From positions 1 to 49,805 of the IMG/VR virus record IMGVR_UViG_3300022927_000032: a stretch of DNA of 49,805 bases; one strand, given 5' to 3'. Source of the DNA: a virus. Numbering within the stretch: position 1 is the stretch's first letter; each line of letters begins with the position of its first letter. The notes beneath the pieces are model-generated. The model ran no database searches. It was not told the origin of the DNA and saw only the letters and a program-made list of their open reading frames with translations. Made by a program: the position numbers and the translations under genes. Positions 30,498-41,023 of this stretch are shown here, one piece after another.

Positions 30498-31532
30498 ATG
30501 AGCTATGATTTACACATAGCCCACGCTTGCCCTCACCATATTAGGTATGAGCGAGTTGGGATAACAAACGGCAGATTAGTTTCTCCCAGATCACCTATTG
30601 GAGGTGTTGGTCTTCTTGAGATAAGAAGAGATGGTGTTCTTCTTAATAAAGAGGGCAACTTGAGAGAAGCTTTTACTGTTGCCCCTCAATCCTCTCCCTA
30701 TAGGATAAGGCAAGGTAAGAATGTTCTTGGTATAAGGACTTCAAATGGGGATGACTACCAAATCACTATCCCTTCTAAGATATATCAGGCAGAAGCTCTT
30801 GCCACATATCTCAAACCAAAGCTGAAAGATGTTATAGTTAGCCTGGAAAGAAAAAGCTTAAAGTTTTCAGATAACCTTGTGGGCTTTAATTTTACTCTAT
30901 ATGGCAGCGTACTTAAATCTTTAGGATATGCTAAAGAAAAAGAAGTTGTTAAAAGTAAAAGAATCACACCACCTTGGTCATTAGTTAAAAGACTGAATGG
31001 CTATGACGTTCTTTTTTCAAAAGACCTATCTCCAGAGGGTCTTTTAGACATTTCTTACACAACACTTAAAGAGTTCTGTAGACGCTGCAACAGCACAGGA
31101 GTAGAGAACGACATAAGGTGGAATGATCAAGGAGAGATGGGTATTCTAGGCGGTACTGACTTACTTTATCAGAATGTTGCTAAGTCAATACTAACAGAGA
31201 TAGGTTCAAACCCATACCACAGCTTTTATGGGTCAAACGCTTTAAGCCTTATAGGTCGTAAAGTCAACTCTGGAACAGCCATGTCTTTAAGGGAGAGTGT
31301 GAATAGCTCTTTAAATAAGTTAATCAGTGTTCAGAGGCTTCAAAGAGAGTCTCAAGATCTTTCAGCAGAGGAAAAGATTTTGGGTGTTGAGTCTATAACA
31401 GTCTCACAAATTGACAATGATCAGACTTCCCTACTTTGCAATGTTGTAGTTAGAAGTGGTGCAGGCCAGCCTGTTAGTGTAAATGTAATCTTCTCTGTTC
31501 CTGGTTCAACATCTCTTAATGGAGACTTATAA
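30498..31532 (+). CDS. Baseplate wedge protein with gp25-like domain
   Basis: 344 residues. The C-terminal half contains CRRCNSTGVENDIRW (a conserved CxxC-type start in such phage proteins), GTDLLYQNVAKSILTEIGSN and PYHSFYGSNALSLIGRK. This is the pattern of T4 gp25/GPW-like baseplate wedge initiators (LLT..GS.P..P.YG). The N-terminal half is beta-rich. It stands first in the structural block, immediately before the gp6/J-like gene, which is the usual order. It would start wedge assembly in the baseplate and match tail-sheath attachment. Confidence 0.7.
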   Translation: MSYDLHIAHACPHHIRYERVGITNGRLVSPRSPIGGVGLLEIRRDGVLLNKEGNLREAFTVAPQSSPYRIRQGKNVLGIRTSNGDDYQITIPSKIYQAEALATYLKPKLKDVIVSLERKSLKFSDNLVGFNFTLYGSVLKSLGYAKEKEVVKSKRITPPWSLVKRLNGYDVLFSKDLSPEGLLDISYTTLKEFCRRCNSTGVENDIRWNDQGEMGILGGTDLLYQNVAKSILTEIGSNPYHSFYGSNALSLIGRKVNSGTAMSLRESVNSSLNKLISVQRLQRESQDLSAEEKILGVESITVSQIDNDQTSLLCNVVVRSGAGQPVSVNVIFSVPGSTSLNGDL

Positions 31533-31534
31533 AG

Positions 31535-34500
31535 ATGAGTTCTTTTAAAATAACAAGACCTGATGGTGTTTCAATTTCGACAAACTTAACCTACTCTGTC
31601 ACAGAAGATGAAGTTAAGATATATGGTCTGATTGATGGATACTCTAAAATAGAAGCTTCTTATGAGTCCATAGAGTTTACCTCTGAAGGTGCTGAAGCCG
31701 ATATAGATATCAATCAAGATGGTACTTGGGTATTTCCTAATACCACAGAAGGTTTAGATATAAGCCAAGGATCTAACTCTTTTACTTTCATAGCTTCCGA
31801 CAACTCGGGCAACAGTACTCGACTTGAGCTTATTCTTGTTTTAGCAAATGATGACTTAGCTGAATCACCAAGCTCTCCTACTGACATTAGAGTAGAAAGA
31901 GGGGGTGATAAGGTTGATGTGTCTTGGGTTCATTCAGACTCTAATGTCAACTACTATAATCTATATGCCTCTACATCTTCTGGTGGTGGAGAATTGGGTT
32001 ATGTTAGAGTAAATGCCTTGCCCATAGATGTTGTCTCTTATGGAGAGAGTAAAGAAAAAGTAAGCTTGATCTCTCAAGTAGTTTCAGATGTTAATACTAT
32101 TGAAGAAGACCCTTTAATAGTTGAACTTAACCTTAGTCAGAATGATAGCTCAACAACCACAATAGGTTCTTTAGAGATTCCAGAGAATGTAAAGAGGTTA
32201 AGGGTAGAAAGTAATGTTAGTTCTACTGAGTTAGAGACAAGGGTTTCTTTTTCTCACAACAGAAGTGCAGACCTGACTTCTACTCCCCCTACGATCCCTT
32301 TAGGTGCTTTTAACATTCTCCCCAGAACTGAACCTCTTTATTATGTTGTGACCTCAGTCAACTTTATTGATGGTGTTGAAAGAGAGTCTGTTTTTAGTGT
32401 GGAAGTTCCAGGTTTGCCCATAGACATTGAAGCATCTAACTTAGGTTTGCCCACAGTGTCAGATGAAGTTTTAACAAATGAGTTGATTGCATCTATTTAC
32501 GAGGCAGACCCCTCTGCGAGTGTTCATGCAGGCTCTGCGGTAAGAGATCTCTTTGTAGACCCTGTGGTGTCTGAAATATCCAGAGTCCGATTTATGGTAG
32601 ACTTTTCTTATAGGTCTACTAACTTTATAAGCCTTTTAGGTATAGATGACCCTTTGAATACAGGGATTTCAATAAGTGTAGCTTCTTCTAGCTACAAGCA
32701 AACTTTAAAGGAAGCTCTATTTTTAGATAATGATTTTCAGGTTCAAACTTTGATAGACCAATGTTTTGAACGTCTTGCTTCTAACTTAGGGATTAAGAGA
32801 AGAGAGGGTACAAAGTCAAGGGGCGAGGTCACGTTCTATACTTCTTCTACCCCTACTTTTGATCTTGAAGTTTCAAGAGGTGAGATTATCTCCTCTGGTT
32901 CTGTTTCTTTCAGGACTGTAGACTCTGTGACTATCCCTTCAGACAGCTCTGCTAGCTATTATAATCCTTTAACAAAAAGGTATGAAATAAAGGTCTTAGT
33001 AGAGGCTCTTGAAGTAGGTTCTTCTGGAAACCTTTCTTCTGACAAGATTACACAAGGAGCACCTTTAGGTTTAAGAGTGACAAACAAAGCTCCAACTTTT
33101 GGTGGCCTCAATAGAGAAACAAATAGAGACTTAGCTTCTCGAGCTTTATCTTATATCTCATCTGTGGACAATGGAACAAAGGCTGGTTATGAAAGAATAG
33201 CTAGAGAGTCTGCTGGTGTGGAAAGTTATTCAATTATAGGTGCTGGCCATGAATATATGGTTAGAGATGGTGGTTTAGGAGGAAAGGTTGACATTTGGGT
33301 TCGAGGAGAGGTTTTAAATGAGGTGACTGATGTTTATGCACCCTCTTATAAGTCAGTAAGAGGGGCTCGGTTTACACCTCTTTATTCTGAAGGGTCGTAT
33401 GTGTTTTTAGCAACGACAGCAACCAATGCTGATCCTTTGTTTGCTATGATTGATCGAGAAGATAAGTTTGGGCTAAAGAACCAGACCTCTGGTGAGTTCT
33501 TTGATCTTACAAATGCGACAATCACAGAGGGTAGGGTTATTACTTTAGACTCTAGTTTAGATCAGCCCACATATCGCTTAACAGATATAATCTTAGGTGA
33601 TTATAGAACAGATGTCTCAAGTCAGGTTGTCTTAGATAGACAGCCTGTGAGGTCTATTGCTTCTATAGCTACAAGTTCTGGTGTAGAGATCACCGACTAT
33701 ACTTTTTATAAGAGTGAAGATCCTTTAGTCTTAGGTCAATCTACCAAATCTTCAGACTATGTAGTTCTTGGCAATAATGGTGAGGAAAAGATTATAGAAG
33801 TTCTTGAAGAAGAAGTTACTTTTAATGGTCTTTATCCAGAGCCTCTTTCAAATAAGGGTGTAGATATATCCTCTGTAAGGGTTTACAATCCTTTAAACTC
33901 AGTAGATTTCACAAATCAATTAACTTCAAGCACTCCAGACTATAACATTTACACAGAGAGTAATGGCTTAACTTACATTCAAAGAACATCTTCTTCTTCA
34001 ATAGGAACTTCTGATACTGTGTCAGTCGATTATGAGCATCTTGAGAACATTGTTGTTTCTTACACAACAAATCTTGTTTTAACAAACTTGCAGAGTGTTG
34101 TTGACGAAGAAAAGCATATGGGTGCAGATGTTCTTGTTAAAGAAATCACACCCTCTCCTGTGGATGTAAAAGCTTTAGTTTACATTGATCGTGGAGAAGA
34201 CCCCTCTTTGGTAGATAATTCAATTAGAGCCAATTTAACTATTAGAATAGAGTCAGAGGGTCAAGGGGGTAGGATTTATCCTTCAGATATAATCCGAGAG
34301 ATAGATTCTGTTGTTGGTGTTTCTCATATAGAAATGCCTTTACTTCAACTAAGTTTAGCAGAGGGTACATTAGTTTTAAGGGAAGAAGTTTTAACAACAG
34401 TACCTACACTCATACCAGAGATTTCATTATCAGGGCATCAGGTTTGGGTTTGTGATATTCCTTTAAAGCATATCCCAGCGTTGAATGGTGGTGATGGTGC

Positions 34501-34825
34501 TAGGCTGTTCTTAGATGGTGTTGAGTACCCTTTATTAAGTAGATCTCAAAGACAAACCATTTCAAATTGGAATGAGACTATAGGCTCTATAATAGGAACA
34601 GAAGGTATGTACCTGAATATAGATGGGTCACTTGCAGCTATCTCTGACACAAACCAAAAGCTGGTCATATCCTTACCTCAAGGAAAGGTCACTTCTGACT
34701 ATAAGATTGAAATAAACTACAGGGTAGGAGACTCCACAGGGTATGTTAATTCAATTGTTCTAAATGACTTTTCTTATTTAACTAGTGGAGACTTTAGCTT
34801 TACTTATGAGGAGACTGATAGATGA
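31535..34825 (+). CDS. Baseplate J / gp6-like wedge protein with Ig and Fn3 domains
   Basis: 1096 residues. Residues about 1-105 form an Ig-like beta sandwich and about 112-300 a fibronectin-III-like domain (SPTDIRVERGGDKVDVSWVH...YYNLYAST). From about 305 the baseplate J core begins (VHAGSAVRDLFVDPVVSEIS), with GTKSRGEVTFYTSS about residue 428, then GGLNRETNRDLASRALSYIS (about 522) and the following GTKAGYERIARESAGVESY. These match the J/gp6 family, which forms the ring that holds the baseplate wedges together. The N-terminal extra domains are unusual. It overlaps the next gene by 4 nt (ATGA). Confidence 0.8.
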   Translation: MSSFKITRPDGVSISTNLTYSVTEDEVKIYGLIDGYSKIEASYESIEFTSEGAEADIDINQDGTWVFPNTTEGLDISQGSNSFTFIASDNSGNSTRLELILVLANDDLAESPSSPTDIRVERGGDKVDVSWVHSDSNVNYYNLYASTSSGGGELGYVRVNALPIDVVSYGESKEKVSLISQVVSDVNTIEEDPLIVELNLSQNDSSTTTIGSLEIPENVKRLRVESNVSSTELETRVSFSHNRSADLTSTPPTIPLGAFNILPRTEPLYYVVTSVNFIDGVERESVFSVEVPGLPIDIEASNLGLPTVSDEVLTNELIASIYEADPSASVHAGSAVRDLFVDPVVSEISRVRFMVDFSYRSTNFISLLGIDDPLNTGISISVASSSYKQTLKEALFLDNDFQVQTLIDQCFERLASNLGIKRREGTKSRGEVTFYTSSTPTFDLEVSRGEIISSGSVSFRTVDSVTIPSDSSASYYNPLTKRYEIKVLVEALEVGSSGNLSSDKITQGAPLGLRVTNKAPTFGGLNRETNRDLASRALSYISSVDNGTKAGYERIARESAGVESYSIIGAGHEYMVRDGGLGGKVDIWVRGEVLNEVTDVYAPSYKSVRGARFTPLYSEGSYVFLATTATNADPLFAMIDREDKFGLKNQTSGEFFDLTNATITEGRVITLDSSLDQPTYRLTDIILGDYRTDVSSQVVLDRQPVRSIASIATSSGVEITDYTFYKSEDPLVLGQSTKSSDYVVLGNNGEEKIIEVLEEEVTFNGLYPEPLSNKGVDISSVRVYNPLNSVDFTNQLTSSTPDYNIYTESNGLTYIQRTSSSSIGTSDTVSVDYEHLENIVVSYTTNLVLTNLQSVVDEEKHMGADVLVKEITPSPVDVKALVYIDRGEDPSLVDNSIRANLTIRIESEGQGGRIYPSDIIREIDSVVGVSHIEMPLLQLSLAEGTLVLREEVLTTVPTLIPEISLSGHQVWVCDIPLKHIPALNGGDGARLFLDGVEYPLLSRSQRQTISNWNETIGSIIGTEGMYLNIDGSLAAISDTNQKLVISLPQGKVTSDYKIEINYRVGDSTGYVNSIVLNDFSYLTSGDFSFTYEETDR

Positions 34826-37800
34826 TTTTTGACTATGACCCTCGATTAGAAAGAGAAACAGTCTCTTCTGAATCTTCTTCTTATAGGTTGCTAAAAGACA
34901 TACTCACAGAGCAAATTGTAGACTCTATGAGTAATGGCACAGCTTCTAACTATATTACAAATTCTTATGGCTCTAACCATAGAATATTGTATGAGGGTGT
35001 AGCTAGTTTAATTGCTGATCTTATTTTAAAGTCTGCTGATGGCATTGAAGATAATGAGTACTCACAACTGAGAGCAGAGTATGTTTCAACTCGATTGCTT
35101 TATTCAGTTTTTCCAGATGAAGACTCTGTGCCTACTAGCCAAAATGTAGGTGAGGTCATAAATATGCTCTTACAGACTTATGAAGCTCTTTTAGAGGGGG
35201 CTACAAAGAAGTCTATTGATGAAGCCCTTAATGATATATTTAATAGGTCAACAGTCACTACAGAAGTAGAGAACTATATTGCTAATATAACCACTTCTAT
35301 ATTAGCTACTACAGAGTTTAATACAGATGGTATTGTCTCTGAACACAAACACCATGCCTTTACCAAAAGTGCTGGTTATGGTTCGACTTTAAAACCTATT
35401 GGTTATCGCTGGGGTGATGATCTACATACACATGAAATCATAGATGGTGAAATACAGCCTCATACTGACGCTGATGGTGTTTCTCACACACATGAGATAT
35501 ACTTTGGTCTACCAGAGAATGTAATGCTCTTACAGAGCAATCTGAGGAAGATTTTTGAAGTAATTAAACCCTCACATATAAAAACAGGTGAGATCACATC
35601 TATCTTAGAAGAACCAAGTAGCCTTTCTCCCACAATAGAAGACGAAATCAATGGCCTTGATTCTGTGTTCTTGGGCTTGGGTTCTATCTACCAAGAAGAT
35701 ATGAGAAAAGGAAGAGATGGGGTTTGGGAAGATGAGCTTTATGGCTATGTGTCTGGAAAAGAGATAAGGTTTTGGAGACATCCTTTAAATGTTGCCGACA
35801 ATGTAGTTGCAATATGGGAAGAAATAGACCCAAACACCCAACAAACTATTGTAAAGACCCAGAAGTTGAGGGTTATTTCTACTTTCGAAGAGTCCCCAGC
35901 AAACCAAACAGCATTTAATCAAGGAGAGACTCTATCTTTTGTTAGAGAAGTTGCCTCTGCCTCCAACTATGCAGAACAGGTAAGAATACAAAGTGGCTCT
36001 TTACTCCCACCAGGTCAAGGTGAAGTAGGGTTGATAAACCTTTCTTTTGCAGATGATGGAGAGCCTTTACTGTATAGTGGTGATAGTAAAGTATACTATC
36101 CAACAATAACAGGATATGAGGGAGAAGAAGTTCAGCCTGCAACTAAGCCTTATGGTGACAGAGTAAGGCTTTCTTCATTTGTTGTAAGGGTAGATGCAAA
36201 CATACAAACAGAAGGCATTACATTATTTAAGTTAGTCTCTTTGCCTTGGTCAGTTCGTAAAACAAGAGAATACTCTATCGACACTTACATCAATGATGGG
36301 GTCGATAGCTTTGTCTTAGATTTACCTTCCTATATCCCAGAGCTTTTACAGAAGAATCACAGAAATCTCCCAATCATAGGCAGCGACCTTGAAATTAAAC
36401 TTAATGGTGTCTCACTACAGACACCCTTCTTCCTTGATCTTCGGACAAATCAAGTTATCTCTCAGCTTCCCGTATTTTCTTTAGGTCAAGAAATTACTTT
36501 AACTTATCCCTCTGTGCAAAGCTCTGTTAAGTCTTTTAGGGAGTTGAATAACACGAACCTACTTCTAAACTCCATAAGACCTGTTAGGAAAGTAAGTCTT
36601 TCAGGTCGAGGTGGAGATTCAAAGAGGGCTTCAAGACCAAGCTTTACTTCTTATGTTTTAAATCAAGCTAGTCCTGTAAGACCTTTGACTCTTTCCGAAA
36701 GGAAGATTAGTTATTCTGTTTCGACTTCTGACATATTAAACACTTTCAACCAGAGCTTAAACAGCTCTTTTGTTTTAAACAGAGGATCTTTCACCTTAAA
36801 TCTCTCACAAGATCAGGTTTTTGCTCCTGCGGTTAAGACAATAACTTTAACAAGTGGTGAGGTGGCTTTTTCTCAATTAGGCTACATCCCTTCTTTTATA
36901 ACTTTAGTGGAAGATGACTTAGGCAATAGTTATGACTTCACCTTAAGTAGTTCAAAGCTAGATATTAAAGGAATAAGCAGCTTTCCAATATCTTTAACAA
37001 TCCATGCAGTTTCTTCTAGTCCTCTAAACCTTAACCAAACATGGCACAAGGGAGATACTTTAGTAGAGGGTCAGGCTTTTGTAGGGTTGAAAGACACATC
37101 AACTTTACCTTTCCTTATAGAAAACACCCCAGAAGAGATCATCCAAAACCCTCTAGGTTTAGGTACTGATGAGGGAGATAGGAACATCTTATCTTCGAGA
37201 AAGGTTGATGAGTCTGGGGTGTATGGCGAACTTACATTTTATGAGGACTCAGCAGTTGAATATGAGATAGATGGTACAGATGGTTTTGCTAATGACTATA
37301 ATCCAATTCAATATGAAGACACTCTCTTATACCAAGATCCAACTCTTTATATTTTAGGACCTAGAGTTGAAGTTGAAAGCAATTTAGTAAACACTATCCC
37401 AACCTACCTGTTTTTTAATTACTTCTTCTTAAATACTTTCGGTGGTGATGGTCATTACTTTTCAATCTACAGGGTGGGTGCTGATGGTGTAAAGTATTAC
37501 CAGACACTTACTCTGATTGCAGACAGTGGTGGTTTTCTAGCATTAGAAGAGTATCCAAATTTACCTGCACCTAATGGGTCTCCTTTAGCTTACCGTTTTA
37601 GGGATGATGGCAATGGTGGTGGCTTCAATGTAAACTACACAAATGGTGAGTTTGCAGATAACTACACAGCAGAAATAAATGCCTCTTTCAACCACATCCC
37701 AAACCAGACTTACTTCATAGAGTTATATATGGAAGAAGATGGAGGTGGTGCTGATACTCTTCATTTCTTCTCAAGTGGAACAAACCAGCCATTTGTCTTA

Positions 37801-40221
37801 GGTCAAGATTGGTTGAGCTCTCCAGAAACTTACAGACTAGATGATGCTAATGGTGGTGGTTTTGGTGCTGAGTATTATTATGAGGTTTTGTTTGCCACCA
37901 ATCCTGGTGAAGTTGTTTCTTTTGACCCTTCTACTGATGAGTTCCCAGCTTATTCAAAAGAGAGTGAAGAAGTAGGTTTGACACATGAGGTAGGTGTTCC
38001 TTCTTACTATGGAGAAAACCTTTATCCTGTTGCGTATAGTAGCTTTGATCAGAATACCAACTTTATTCCCAGAAATGCTGATGGTAGTATTCAATACTTT
38101 TTTGGGGTTGAGGATGAGCTTTTAGTTAGCACAGATGAAGTAATTGCAAGATTTAGCTTTAACTCTAACATTCCTATTTTAACAGATAGCATTTCTTTAA
38201 CATACTATCTCTACCCTTCTGATATAGAAGAGATTCTTGCCAATACAGAAGATATTGTAGAGGTGACTTATAGGTATCAGTCACCTCAGGTAGAAGATAC
38301 ACTTTCTTACTCTGCCGATGTAGATTACTTCTATGATCTGGGAGATGTTATAGAGGAAGACAACCTATCTTATGGAGATACTGTTTCTACTGTTTACAGA
38401 TTTAACCCTATAAATGAAGAGTCAAGTATCAATGCTTTTGGTGACGATTTATCTGCTCGTATATCTTCACTGCACTTAGAGGATAGCTTTGATACCAGAT
38501 CTGAACCAATCATTGCTTCCTATAGCTTAGTTCCTGTTTCAGAGGAGTCACTTGTAGGAGATCTTTCTGATGATGTCTTAACTACATTTGCATATTCTGG
38601 TGTAAGTGAGTCTGATTCACTAACTTATGAAGATTCGGTTTCAACAGGGATTCGTAGTTTATTTGTTTCAGACAGTCTAAGTTTTGATGCTGACGCTTCA
38701 AGGGATATATCTTTAGATCCCATTGAGGTTGAGAGTGAAATAGTTAAACTAGGTTCAGAGATTACAACTCAGTATAGCTATGCTGCTGTTAATGAGGAAA
38801 GTCTTGTTGTGTACTTGAATGACACAGTTAGTTTCCAAATGGGTGTTTCACAAGTAGACACGCTATCTTATTCTGATGATGTATCACATGTTTACAATTT
38901 AGGAGGCTCGTCTGTAGAGAGCGATTTGGATATAACAGATGCAGTCTCTTATCGTTACAAGATTTCTTTAACAGACAATGCACCGATAGTAGATGCTTAC
39001 CCTAATACCAGCTTCTTATTCTCTGCTTCTGCGACAGAATCTTTAACATATGAGGATTCAGTTTCAACAACTCATAATAGAACAGTTAGTGTAGAGGGTT
39101 CTCTTTCTTCTTCTGACGCAGTAAGTACAATAGAAACTCCTTCAGGGATTTCTGTTGCAGACACCCTAAGTATGTCTGATACGGCGACCACTTCTATCGG
39201 GACTATTTCTGTTCCAAGTTTGGCTGTTGGTGTGAAATATAATAACTTTGCACAGGCAGATGATGAAATGTTCTCTGTTTACATAGGAGAAATGGATACT
39301 TTAGTTTATCCAGAAGTGACTGTGTACCAGCCAGACTCTCAAGATCTTTCACCTATTAGTTTGGTAGAAGGAAGTAAAGAGATCAAAGTATTGGCTTCTT
39401 CAAGTGACGCTTATGCAAACACTAATGATGATGCATCACTCAGGTTTGGCCCTCTTCAATATGACACAGACTATACCCTGTATTCACATACAAGCTATTT
39501 AGATACAACACCTGATATTTCTGCAGCATTTAGGGCATCTTCTTCTGCATTGAACCCAGATGGATTTATGTCTGGTAAGGGCTATACTGATCTCATGCCA
39601 GGTAGCACAGATGGAGCTCAAAGGTACTTTAGGCATAGTTTCTACATTAGGTCTTCAGATGATGCAGTGATCTTTACAGCAGACACAGGCACTGATTTTA
39701 CTTTTGATGACTTAGAGCAGATTCGATTATACTTACACTTCATTTACACATATAGTACAGGAGACAGTGCAGATAACTTTGCAATAAGGCAAGCACCGAA
39801 TGGGGCTACTTTTGCGAGTCCCGATGGTTCACCTGCATCAACAGGTGGTTGGATAGAGCCTACAGTACATTCTGATGTGGTCAACCATAAGACTAATGGT
39901 GTGTATGACTATACTGACTTACCAGATTCAAGTGTTGCAAATACAGATAATGACGCACAGGTTTCATGGGATTTGGTTATAGGCACTCGTTATCATTTGA
40001 AGGTTTCTTCTGTAGACAATGCATCAGATTTCCAAGTTTTCCTTGATCCTAGAACAGAAGACAATGGTACTTCATGGAACACTGAATACACCTCGTCTAG
40101 CTCTTTGACCTATACCGAGACTTTAACAAATAATGATTCACAAAGTTATACTTTCAACCACTTCTTTACTATTCGTAGGGATGGTTTCATTATTTGGGAA
40201 CAAGACCCTAGCGGTTCTTAA
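34822..40221 (+). CDS. Giant tail/baseplate protein with His motifs and repeats
   Basis: 1799 residues. The N-terminal 250 are helical and resemble a baseplate attachment region. Residues about 174-228 carry clustered histidines (HKHHAF; LHTHEIIDG; PHTDADGVSHTHEIYFG); HxH motifs bind metal in the trimeric fibre gp12 of T4. A long beta-rich middle includes two Gly-rich concanavalin-like stretches (about 870-1030). Residues about 1150-1465 are about ten copies of a 30-residue repeat with the core (D/E)SLSYxDxVST. The last 330 residues are beta-rich. Low cysteine. It is probably a baseplate wedge or long fibre protein; I cannot name the exact T4 equivalent. Confidence 0.65.
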   Translation: MIFDYDPRLERETVSSESSSYRLLKDILTEQIVDSMSNGTASNYITNSYGSNHRILYEGVASLIADLILKSADGIEDNEYSQLRAEYVSTRLLYSVFPDEDSVPTSQNVGEVINMLLQTYEALLEGATKKSIDEALNDIFNRSTVTTEVENYIANITTSILATTEFNTDGIVSEHKHHAFTKSAGYGSTLKPIGYRWGDDLHTHEIIDGEIQPHTDADGVSHTHEIYFGLPENVMLLQSNLRKIFEVIKPSHIKTGEITSILEEPSSLSPTIEDEINGLDSVFLGLGSIYQEDMRKGRDGVWEDELYGYVSGKEIRFWRHPLNVADNVVAIWEEIDPNTQQTIVKTQKLRVISTFEESPANQTAFNQGETLSFVREVASASNYAEQVRIQSGSLLPPGQGEVGLINLSFADDGEPLLYSGDSKVYYPTITGYEGEEVQPATKPYGDRVRLSSFVVRVDANIQTEGITLFKLVSLPWSVRKTREYSIDTYINDGVDSFVLDLPSYIPELLQKNHRNLPIIGSDLEIKLNGVSLQTPFFLDLRTNQVISQLPVFSLGQEITLTYPSVQSSVKSFRELNNTNLLLNSIRPVRKVSLSGRGGDSKRASRPSFTSYVLNQASPVRPLTLSERKISYSVSTSDILNTFNQSLNSSFVLNRGSFTLNLSQDQVFAPAVKTITLTSGEVAFSQLGYIPSFITLVEDDLGNSYDFTLSSSKLDIKGISSFPISLTIHAVSSSPLNLNQTWHKGDTLVEGQAFVGLKDTSTLPFLIENTPEEIIQNPLGLGTDEGDRNILSSRKVDESGVYGELTFYEDSAVEYEIDGTDGFANDYNPIQYEDTLLYQDPTLYILGPRVEVESNLVNTIPTYLFFNYFFLNTFGGDGHYFSIYRVGADGVKYYQTLTLIADSGGFLALEEYPNLPAPNGSPLAYRFRDDGNGGGFNVNYTNGEFADNYTAEINASFNHIPNQTYFIELYMEEDGGGADTLHFFSSGTNQPFVLGQDWLSSPETYRLDDANGGGFGAEYYYEVLFATNPGEVVSFDPSTDEFPAYSKESEEVGLTHEVGVPSYYGENLYPVAYSSFDQNTNFIPRNADGSIQYFFGVEDELLVSTDEVIARFSFNSNIPILTDSISLTYYLYPSDIEEILANTEDIVEVTYRYQSPQVEDTLSYSADVDYFYDLGDVIEEDNLSYGDTVSTVYRFNPINEESSINAFGDDLSARISSLHLEDSFDTRSEPIIASYSLVPVSEESLVGDLSDDVLTTFAYSGVSESDSLTYEDSVSTGIRSLFVSDSLSFDADASRDISLDPIEVESEIVKLGSEITTQYSYAAVNEESLVVYLNDTVSFQMGVSQVDTLSYSDDVSHVYNLGGSSVESDLDITDAVSYRYKISLTDNAPIVDAYPNTSFLFSASATESLTYEDSVSTTHNRTVSVEGSLSSSDAVSTIETPSGISVADTLSMSDTATTSIGTISVPSLAVGVKYNNFAQADDEMFSVYIGEMDTLVYPEVTVYQPDSQDLSPISLVEGSKEIKVLASSSDAYANTNDDASLRFGPLQYDTDYTLYSHTSYLDTTPDISAAFRASSSALNPDGFMSGKGYTDLMPGSTDGAQRYFRHSFYIRSSDDAVIFTADTGTDFTFDDLEQIRLYLHFIYTYSTGDSADNFAIRQAPNGATFASPDGSPASTGGWIEPTVHSDVVNHKTNGVYDYTDLPDSSVANTDNDAQVSWDLVIGTRYHLKVSSVDNASDFQVFLDPRTEDNGTSWNTEYTSSSSLTYTETLTNNDSQSYTFNHFFTIRRDGFIIWEQDPSGS
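38280..39220 (+). repeat. Tandem protein repeats (SLSYxDxVST type)
   Basis: Within the giant tail gene. Examples: DNLSYGDTVSTVYRF, DSLTYEDSVSTGIRS, DTLSYSDDVSHVYNL, ESLTYEDSVSTTHNR. Roughly 28-32 residues apart. The DNA copies are diverged, so they are old rather than freshly slipped. Probably an extended fibre shaft. Confidence 0.65.
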
Positions 40222-40271
40222 TACTCTTTTTATAAACAACTTTTATCTAAACACTCACTAAGGAGAACACT

Positions 40272-40973
40272 ATGTTCAATATCAAAGGTTATGTAGAGGC
40301 TACTTTCAGAGACTCTGAGGGAAATGTAATTCAATACGAAGAGGGTCATAATACAGTTGTTCAAATGTCTAGCAATATTATCATGGACAATATTCTTCCC
40401 AGACTCGGAGCTTCTGGAACAGCTACGGGAGTATCAAATCGCCCTGAAGCTACTAACATGGATGATGATACCACATTCCCTAATGGTGGTAACTACATTG
40501 GTCCAGCAGGTGCAAGTACAAACACTTCTGCAGCTCATGCAATCAATAACATTGCTTACATTGCAGTAGGTGACAACTTGGGCACAGATTCAGCAGGAAA
40601 TGCCCATTCCTCACAGAATGCAGATGTTGCAAGTGCAAGCACACAAGTTAACATGGTAGATGATAGCTTTAGCCTGACAAGCACAAACCCTTATTTTGCT
40701 CGTTTGGTTGATTCTGTGAGTTTCCCTGCATACAACCAGATTCGATTCACTACTACCTTTGCACTTGGTGAGGGTAATATCACAAATGGCATTGCAGAGA
40801 TTGGTTTGTGGACTGCTGGTGATAATGTTGATGCAGATGGTTTTGCAAACACCACAACACCAACTGTGACAACTAACATGAGACTTTTTGCTAGAAAAGT
40901 TTTGGATAACACCATTACTAAGACTGATGATGGTACTCTTGAAATAAACTACACCATCACATTCAACGCTTAA
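40272..40973 (+). CDS. Tail structural protein, GLF-type (paralogue 1)
   Basis: 233 residues. Starts MFNIKGYVEATFRDSEGNVI, then VVQMSSNIIMDNILPRLG, IAYIAVGDN, a Ser/Asn-rich stretch, and FTTTFALGEGNITNGIAEIGLWTAG with a beta-rich end. The order matches the downstream gene (helix, AVGTG, F..TF.....G.. E.GL). This fold is common in phage tail and fibre proteins. AAGGAG lies 6 nt before ATG. A TATAAACAACTT element at about 40231-40242 may be a promoter. Confidence 0.6.
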   Translation: MFNIKGYVEATFRDSEGNVIQYEEGHNTVVQMSSNIIMDNILPRLGASGTATGVSNRPEATNMDDDTTFPNGGNYIGPAGASTNTSAAHAINNIAYIAVGDNLGTDSAGNAHSSQNADVASASTQVNMVDDSFSLTSTNPYFARLVDSVSFPAYNQIRFTTTFALGEGNITNGIAEIGLWTAGDNVDADGFANTTTPTVTTNMRLFARKVLDNTITKTDDGTLEINYTITFNA

Positions 40974-41023
40974 TTTTTTCTTGTTATGAGGTTCGAGAGG
41001 GATATTTTTTAGTTGTTTTATCA

